This document shows positions 57,960-64,000 of a DNA stretch of 64,000 nt, in pieces (the stretch's first letter is position 1; every line of letters begins with the position of its first letter). The position numbers were made by a program, and so were the translations under genes. The DNA is from Emydura subglobosa (Eukaryota > Chordata > Testudines > Chelidae). The stretch covers positions 186,001 to 250,000 of the forward strand of contig ML679969.1 of the NCBI GenBank assembly GCA_007922225.1, in the 5' to 3' direction. Below the pieces are notes generated by a model that was not told the DNA's origin, did not search any database, and saw only the letters and a program-made list of their open reading frames with translations.

Positions 57960-58135
57960 AAATAGATTTCAAGGCCAGTAGGGGCCATTGTTATCTTGTA
58001 GTCTGGCCTCTTGCATAGCAGAGGCTAGAGACCCTCTCCAGTGATTTCTCATCATGCCCAATAACTTGCGGTTAAACTATTCCTTAGACAGACAGCTAAG
58101 TCAATGTTTCCTTCTGAAGCTTAGTCACTTTCAGT
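57960..58135 (-). mobile_element. CR1 LINE 3'-UTR fragment
   Basis: 'gatttcaaggccagtagggg' + 'ccattgttatcttgtagtct' + 'ggcctcttgcatagcagagg' is the reverse complement of the CR1 3' end. Confidence 0.75.
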
Positions 58136-58416
58136 CCATCATGAGGGGCCAGGCTACAGTCTATGTAACCGAGCTGACTCACTCCAATCTTGATAGCATT
58201 CGCAGGTGCTAAGGCAGGGGCAGTCAGCTGTCTTTTTTGTCAAGGTCCACATTTCTGGGTCGAGGTATAGTTAAGGTCCAGACTCCAGAGAAAATCATAA
58301 AAAAACCCAACTAATAATGATAATAGTAAGTAAATAAAATTATTTCGGGGTCCATTCAAAAGCATTTGGCAATCCGGACTTAGCCGGTGGTCCGCCTATT
58401 GACTACCCCAGTGCTA

Positions 58417-58696
58417 AAGGTACATTTACACTGCAAAGAAAAACTGGCGGAGCCACGTCTCAGGGTCTGGTTCAATTGAATCAGGCTCGTGGGGTGCAGA
58501 AAAGCTGCATATATGTTCCCACTTGGGCTGGAGCTGGGCTTTGAAACTGAGGGCCTTGGAGCTGAGGCTCCTGCCTGAGCAGGAACGTCTACACTGCTAT
58601 TTTAGCCTCCACCCTGAGCCCCGGGAGCCCGAGTCATTTGACCCGGGCACTGAGAATTGGCACGGAGAGGTTTTCTTTGCAGTGTACGCCGACCCT
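58417..58696. mobile_element. MITE with 'ctgcaaagaaaa' inverted termini
   Basis: The left end 'acatttacactgcaaagaaa' and the right end 'ttttctttgcagtgtacgcc' are inverted repeats of about 25 bp with a few changes. The interior has a second 'aacgtctacactgctatttt' block, as in the composite palindromes of this family. A 95-codon plus frame across it is incidental. Confidence 0.7.
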
Positions 58697-59289
58697 ATGT
58701 CAACTAATAGGATAATGAACATTGCAATGGAAAAGACTGATCAATCATTTTGCTCCTCCCCGCCGAGTGCTTCTAGTCAAAAGAATTGCTCCCTGCAACA
58801 TTTTCTCTAATGCTCTGTCCAGTGTGTTCTGAAGGTAAACAGCAAATCAAACACAAACCTTGCCATACCCATACTTCCAAGAGCAGACAAGGTAAGAGCA
58901 AGCAAAGCAGCTAGAGGGGAGAAAGGCCCAGAGTTCCATGTGTCAAAGCCACCACCCTCCCCATTGCCCTATTAAAAGCATTGTCCTCACCCCAGCTGCA
59001 AGCAGCTCCCACTGATATTAGAAGGGCACAGGGCAAGCAGGACAGATGCAGTTAAATAATCCAGCCAAGGCTCCTCTAGTCTCTGTGTTTCACAGCTAGT
59101 CCCCCATTAGAAAGGGTAGGTTGTTTTCCCCGTGATGCGCACATTAACTGCCATCTGCATGCCGGGGGGAGTTATTCACACACACTAAAGAGCTGAGGGA
59201 GAAGAATACAAGATACAGGATTACACAGAATCCAGTTCAGAGCTGCCCTCTTTGTTCTCCAAACCTTCCCTATACTTGATCCATCTCAA

Positions 59290-60640
59290 GCCCCCATTCT
59301 CTTCATCCCTCTCCACAACCTCTGCTCAGTGAGGTCTGTCCCTCCACAATCTCAACAGTCTTAGTGCAGGAGGCTTCTCCTCTTATGATATTCCGGTCCG
59401 TCTCTGTATTGGCAATACCTCTCAACTCTGTGTCATCCACAGATGTTATTAGCACATTCCCATTTTTTGTGCTAAACTCATTAATGAAAATGTTAAATAA
59501 GATTGGTTCCAAGACAAGTCCCTGAGGAACTGCACTAATAACCTCCCTCCAGCCTGACAGTTCACCTTTCAGCATAACCCACTGTAGTCTCCTCTTTAAC
59601 TGGCTCTTTACACACATTTTAAATCTTATATTAATCCCCATCTTCTCCAGCATAACTAGAAATTTCCCATGTGGAACTGTATCAAATGCCTTGCTGAAAT
59701 CCAGGGGATTAGATCTACTGCATTTCCTTTTTGTAGAAAATTGGTTATCTTCTCAAAGAAGATCAGGTTGGTCTGGCATGATCTGCCTTTTGTAAAACCA
59801 TGTTGTATTTTATATCCATTACCATTTACCTCTATGTCCTTAACTACTTTCTCTTTCAAAATTTGTTCCAAGACCTTGCATACAATTGAGGTCAAACTAA
59901 CGGGTCTGTAGTTTCCCAGATTGCTTTTTTTTTCCTTTCTTAAATATAGGTACTATATCTGCAATTCTCCAGTCACAGAGTATGACTCCCGAGTTCATAG
60001 ATTCATTAAAAATCCTAGCTATTGGACTTGCAATTTCATGTGCCAGTTCCTGTAATATTCATGGATGGAGATTCTCTGGCTCCCGGATTTGGGCCCATGA
60101 AGCTGTTTGAGTTTGACGTCCACCTCGGATGTAGTCATTTTTACCTCCATATCCTCACTGCCCAGAGCCACCCTGCCACTGCCCCCAAGCTCTTGATTAG
60201 CCTTACTAAAAACTGAGGCAAAGTATTTGTGTAGGTGTTGGGCCATGCCTAGATTATCTTTAATCTCCACCCTGTCCTCAGTGTTTAGCAGTGCCACTTC
60301 TTCTTTCCTTGTTTTCTTTTTATTTATGTGGCTATAGAATCTTTTACTATTGGTTTTAATTCCCTTTGCGAGGTCCAGTTCTATTTGGCTTTTGGCAGCG
60401 CTCCCTTTATCCCTACACTTTCTGACCCCCAAGCGGTAGCTTTCCTTGCCCATCTCTCCCTCTCTGATTCCTTGTAGGTGTTCTGCTTCTTCTTAATCAC
60501 CTCTTTGAGATACTTGCTCATCCATCTTGGGCTGCAACCGTCCCTATGAATGTTTTCCCGTTGCTTGGGATGCAGGATTCAGATAGTTTCCACAACTTTG
60601 ACTTAAAATAATTCCAAGCCTCCTAGCTTCTCTTGTGCTG
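59290..60640 (-). mobile_element. CR1 LINE ORF2 segment, 1.35 kb, frameshifted
   Basis: On the minus strand three frames cover CR1 ORF2 in order. 60019-60453 holds the pre-RT part (KGIKTNSKRFYSHINKKK, HLHKYFASVF). 59656-59895 holds RT motifs (VLEQILKEKV, QHGFTKGRSCQTNLI), but the catalytic FDTVPHG stretch is frameshifted into ARHLIQFHMG. 59303-59653 holds AVPQGLVLEPILFNIFINEF and SVDDTEL (FADDTKL in the family). The double Asp survives, but the polymerase is broken. No 3' tail is present. Confidence 0.88.
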
Positions 60641-60644
60641 TAAG

Positions 60645-61805
60645 TTTCCATCCACTGTGAATAGATAATCACAATGTGACAGGTATGGCAATTTCCTGTA
60701 TTATCCTGGACAAACCTTCCTGAATTAAGTTAAAGTATTTTAGGAGTTCGTTATTAAAAATGCAAATGTTTATGTACTATTGTAGGATGTTGTGGAACTT
60801 CTTTAGCAGAGAGAGTGGATCAGTGCAATCTCTGGGACATATTGTGAGTTTATACACTGAACAATACAGCAGATTGGGACAATACGGGTGAAGCAGAATT
60901 GCTAAGAAGTACGTGGGAGGAGGGGATTGCCAATTCCCATCTATGGATTCAGACTTTGAAGCGGGGAACCTTTTTATCTGCTGGTCACCGGTTACATGAA
61001 GACAGTTCAAAGGCAAATTGCACAAGGGAGTAAGTGACACTCATGAGGGGCTTGTTCTGAGTGAAAGTTTTATGATGTTGTGATCACTGAAAACCCCCAG
61101 TGGGATTTGAAGGATGGTTCACTGGCCAGAGTCCTGGTTGGAGATGGCTAAGCATATTAGCACGTGTTCTTTTCTTATTTTACTGTGTTTTCTTTGTAGT
61201 GCTTTGCCTTAAGAATAAAGGTGCTTGCTTAGAAAGAATCGCGTGGCAACTTAGCTGTGGCAAGTTAAAGAGGCGTTCTAGCCCAGGACGGTCAGATGTG
61301 CTGGCAAACCAATGATGGAGGAGTCATGGGCCTCTACTAACAAGGGCAAGAGCAGAAGGCAATCTAAAATAGCAATCCCCAAAAATAAACACACGCAGGC
61401 CAATGCCAGCTACTACTGTTGTCAATAGGTGCTTTGCCACTGACTGAACTGGGACCTACGGGTAAAATTCATTCCTGCACAGAGGATCCATGCAAGCCTG
61501 AGCTTCCCTTGTGCACAACCTTGTGTGGGGGCAATCTCACCTCTAGTTCATAAAGGTGATGTAGTGGGTAGTTACCTCTGCAACAGGGGTGATTGTGGGA
61601 GCTCACACATTGTGCACCCAGCTGCATGTTGCACACACAAGTATGTCTGGTTTTGACAGCGTGCGCCTTTGTTTTTATTTTAACATGAAGGTGACACCAA
61701 AGACACTTCCATTTCTTCCTTGATAAACCAGATTTTCTCATTTAACCCACTCTGGGCTCCCTCTTGAACCCCACACACAGTTGCACACTGCTGGTGGAGA
61801 CAGTG
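60645..61805. other. No gene or repeat recognised
   Basis: Frames stay below 91 codons, with no motifs. Confidence 0.35.
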
Positions 61806-61809
61806 GATA

Positions 61810-61990
61810 AGGCAAAGGCTAGGATGCTAGAACACTGGAATTCTAAGCCCAGCTCCACCACTGACTTGCTGACTGACCTTGGGCAAGTTGCTATGCCTCA
61901 GTTTCCCCAACTGGAATGTGTTACCCTGTTGGAAAACCCACATATGAAAAGTGCTCTGGGATCAAGTGATGATTTTTATTTATGACTAGA
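61810..61990 (+). mobile_element. MIR-type SINE
   Basis: 'gaacactggaattctaagcc', 'ctccaccactgacttgctga', 'ctgaccttgggcaagttgct' and 'atgcctcagtttccccaact' follow the core. The tail has 'gaaaagtgctctgggatcaa'. Confidence 0.75.
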
Positions 61991-62559
61991 TGTTAGGAGT
62001 CTATTGGAAAACCAGTATGTACAGCTCCCAGCCAATGTCTCTGTCACGTACTGTTGACAACAGGGAGGAGTGTTTTACAGAAAGCTGCATTTTTCTAGCC
62101 CCTTGGAAACAATTAGTTGAAAGCACCCTACTCCGGTTTTGGTGCTACTGTGTGTGTTTCCTTGGGAACAAGAGCAGCAGCCTGTGAAGTTGTTAGATTG
62201 CTGGTAAATTGCTGAGACTGGGACTCTGCGAATGCTGCTTTCCAACAGCATCCACAGATGCAAGGTCCCTGAAGTCTGCATTAGGCTAACTTGGAGAGGA
62301 AAATACACTTCAGTAAAAAACTCTCCCTCCTCTTTGAAGGCATGGTGATCTGAGGGACAGTACATTGTCTCTAAGAGCCAACCTATAATGATCAGACCAG
62401 ACAGCCTGAGCCTTCATTACACACTTTGCCCTTTTTTATCCTCCCCTTTCTGCAAAAGCCTAATGAACTAGGCATATTTCTGTCAGAGCCAGTCACAGGA
62501 GAGCAACAGCAATGGAAGGGGAATACACAGTGTCTCGTGCTGCAGAATTCATTAGCCCT

Positions 62560-62815
62560 TTGCATTTCTACAGCTCTTTGCTTCAGAAAGCCTCAGAATG
62601 CTTTCTGAGCAGCAGTTAATGAAGCCTGCTACCTCCTGACTCTGCTCCCCAGAGTGGTGAGGCTCACCCCCATTTTATGGGGAAACTGAGACACAAAGCG
62701 ATGATGTGACTTGTCCAACTTCTCACGGTGAATCAGGAACAAAGTCAGGAATTGAATTCAAGTGTCCCAACGCCCAGTCTCCTGCTCTAGCCACTAAACC
62801 TCATGATTGCCCTGT
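62560..62815 (-). mobile_element. Near full-length MIR-type SINE
   Basis: 'cacccccattttatggggaa', 'actgagacacaaagcgatga', 'tgtgacttgtccaacttctc' and then the tRNA-like head complement 'ctcctgctctagccactaaa'. The B-box complement is near 'tgaattcaagtg'. Confidence 0.7.
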
Positions 62816-63269
62816 ATGCTACCTAGGCACACGTTCTCCTCTTAGCTGCACTGTGCAGATCTTGAGGGTCTAATTCTCCACTGCCAGCCAGGCCCCCTCC
62901 TAGTGCAATCAGCTCCCTCCCTCTCCTGGCCTGCTCATATTGTGTCTACCCTCTGCCCACAGCCCAGCCCACACCACCCCTGAGCCAGAGCTGCCGTGGA
63001 GGTGGCAGAGTGGGTACAGCCAGCTCTGCAGGGCCCCCTAAAGCAGGGAACATTCCCCAGAGGCCCATGGACCTGGCCTGCAGTCCCCTTGCCCCAGTTT
63101 AGCAGGTGCAAAGGGGCCCTAGCACAGCAGTGAATTAGGCCCCTTCTGGTCCCTCTGAAATCAGTCAGGGCTGGGTTGCCCCCTAACTTCCTGATGCTGA
63201 GCGCTTCAAACCCTGATGGGTGAAAAGGCCTTTTTGTTCCATATCTCTAGCTCTGCACTCACCCCACCC

Positions 63270-63760
63270 CTCACGCCTTAGGAATCTGGGAGTTTCACTT
63301 CGTGCTGAACTTTCCTTCTCCTGTGAGTGTCCTTCACTGCTGCAAGCTGGGTGTGCTGCCAGTTTCCTCCCTCCCCCTGCCTCTGCCGAAACCCTTAGTT
63401 ACTAAAATCACTTCCACCCTGGGCCATTCAAGACCCTCTTTTAAAAATCTCTGGGACTCATTTGCTAAACATCCATCCTGCAGGACCCAGCCTCCTTAGT
63501 GGCTCCAGGGCCACATTAATTCTGGTCTTGGTCGCCATTACTGGCTCCCTATGGATCACTGAAACCAAGTCCGAAATGACCCTCTTGCTTTCCAAGTCCC
63601 TTCAGGAACGTGTACTGCTCCAGCCATCCGCCCTCATCTGCTCATCACACTCCTCCAATCTTTCTCTCCGGTGCATTCTCCATCCCCCACTCCATTTAGC
63701 TCCTTCCCTTGAAATCTTGCCTTTAAAACCTGCCTTTCTTCTTCATTAAAGGGCTGACGC
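63270..63760 (+). mobile_element. L2-like LINE ORF2 C-terminal remnant
   Basis: Plus-strand frames show, in LINE order, NLGVSLRAELSFS (63282 onward; NLGV..D..LSF in L2-type RTs), YWLPM (about 63540; HWLPI in the family) and APSLEILPLKPAFL (about 63700; APSLEIFK..LKTHLF). The pieces fall in different frames, so the copy is dead. Clade assignment is inferred from these motifs alone. Confidence 0.5.
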
Positions 63761-64000
63761 TAGGTGAATGGGATTGCACCTTTCTGAATGTCAGCAGTGA
63801 CACGTGTGTAAATTTTGGTCATGGCTTAGATGCTGCAGTGATGGGCCTGTCAGAAATAGCTGAGATGGAAACATCCTGTTGCTGGTGCAGAATTTCAACA
63901 AAGCAATTAGGGTCCCATGTGAAAAGTGCCTCAGCTGCAGGTTTATACTCCCCAATGTGGCACAGTCAGCTACGAGTCTCGCGTTTGTCCCACAGGGACT

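Overview
The window looks like interspersed-repeat-rich, apparently non-coding DNA from a reptile, most likely a turtle. The reasons are many 5'-truncated CR1 LINEs (one ending in the typical 'atagaatcatagaa' tail), numerous amniote MIR/CORE-type SINEs, gypsy-type and other LTR elements, and several short palindromic DNA transposons (hAT-type and related MITEs) that I recognise from memory as common in turtle genomes. Crocodilian or bird origin is less likely but not excluded. I find no convincing complete protein-coding gene, rRNA, tRNA, CRISPR array or bacterial-type operon. Nearly all long open frames are either transposon remnants or lengths expected by chance.

Layout. 0-5.5 kb: a minisatellite made from a SINE tail, SINE fragments interrupted by palindromic MITEs, and a MITE at 4.3-4.5 kb. 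8-10.4 kb: an AT-rich TTAATATTAA cluster, a dispersed repeat, and a textbook 124-bp hAT MITE with an 8-bp target duplication. 11.8-15.6 kb: CR1 and MITE remnants, then a triple nest (LTR inside MITE inside SINE). 18-21 kb: CR1, a second copy of the same LTR family, and two SINEs in opposite orientation. 23-25.3 kb: exon-like minus-strand frames, the only hint of a host gene. 26-31 kb: LTR-like units and a third copy of the LTR family. 31.4-32.0 kb: a relatively intact CR1 3' end. 36.5-40.6 kb: a decayed gypsy retrotransposon on the minus strand, split by a CR1 and by a solo LTR with a 4-bp target duplication. 41-44.7 kb: LTR, half-MITE, SINE, CR1 and palindromes. 48.5-49.7 kb: CR1 remnants, one cut by two different MITEs. 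51.2-52.2 kb: a 1.06-kb LTR-like unit with a related fragment at 44.5 kb. 53-54 kb: palindromic MITEs, one apparently carrying an LTR. 56.8-60.6 kb: SINE, MITE and three CR1 pieces, including a 1.35-kb reverse-transcriptase segment. 61.8-63.8 kb: two SINEs and an L2-like LINE C-terminus.

The elements do not work together as a system. What they record is a layered insertion history: nested insertions give a relative order (SINE, then MITE, then LTR; gypsy before CR1 and LTR; CR1 before hAT MITE). Repeat family names rest on my recognition of consensus features, not on a database search. Boundaries given without a target duplication are approximate.
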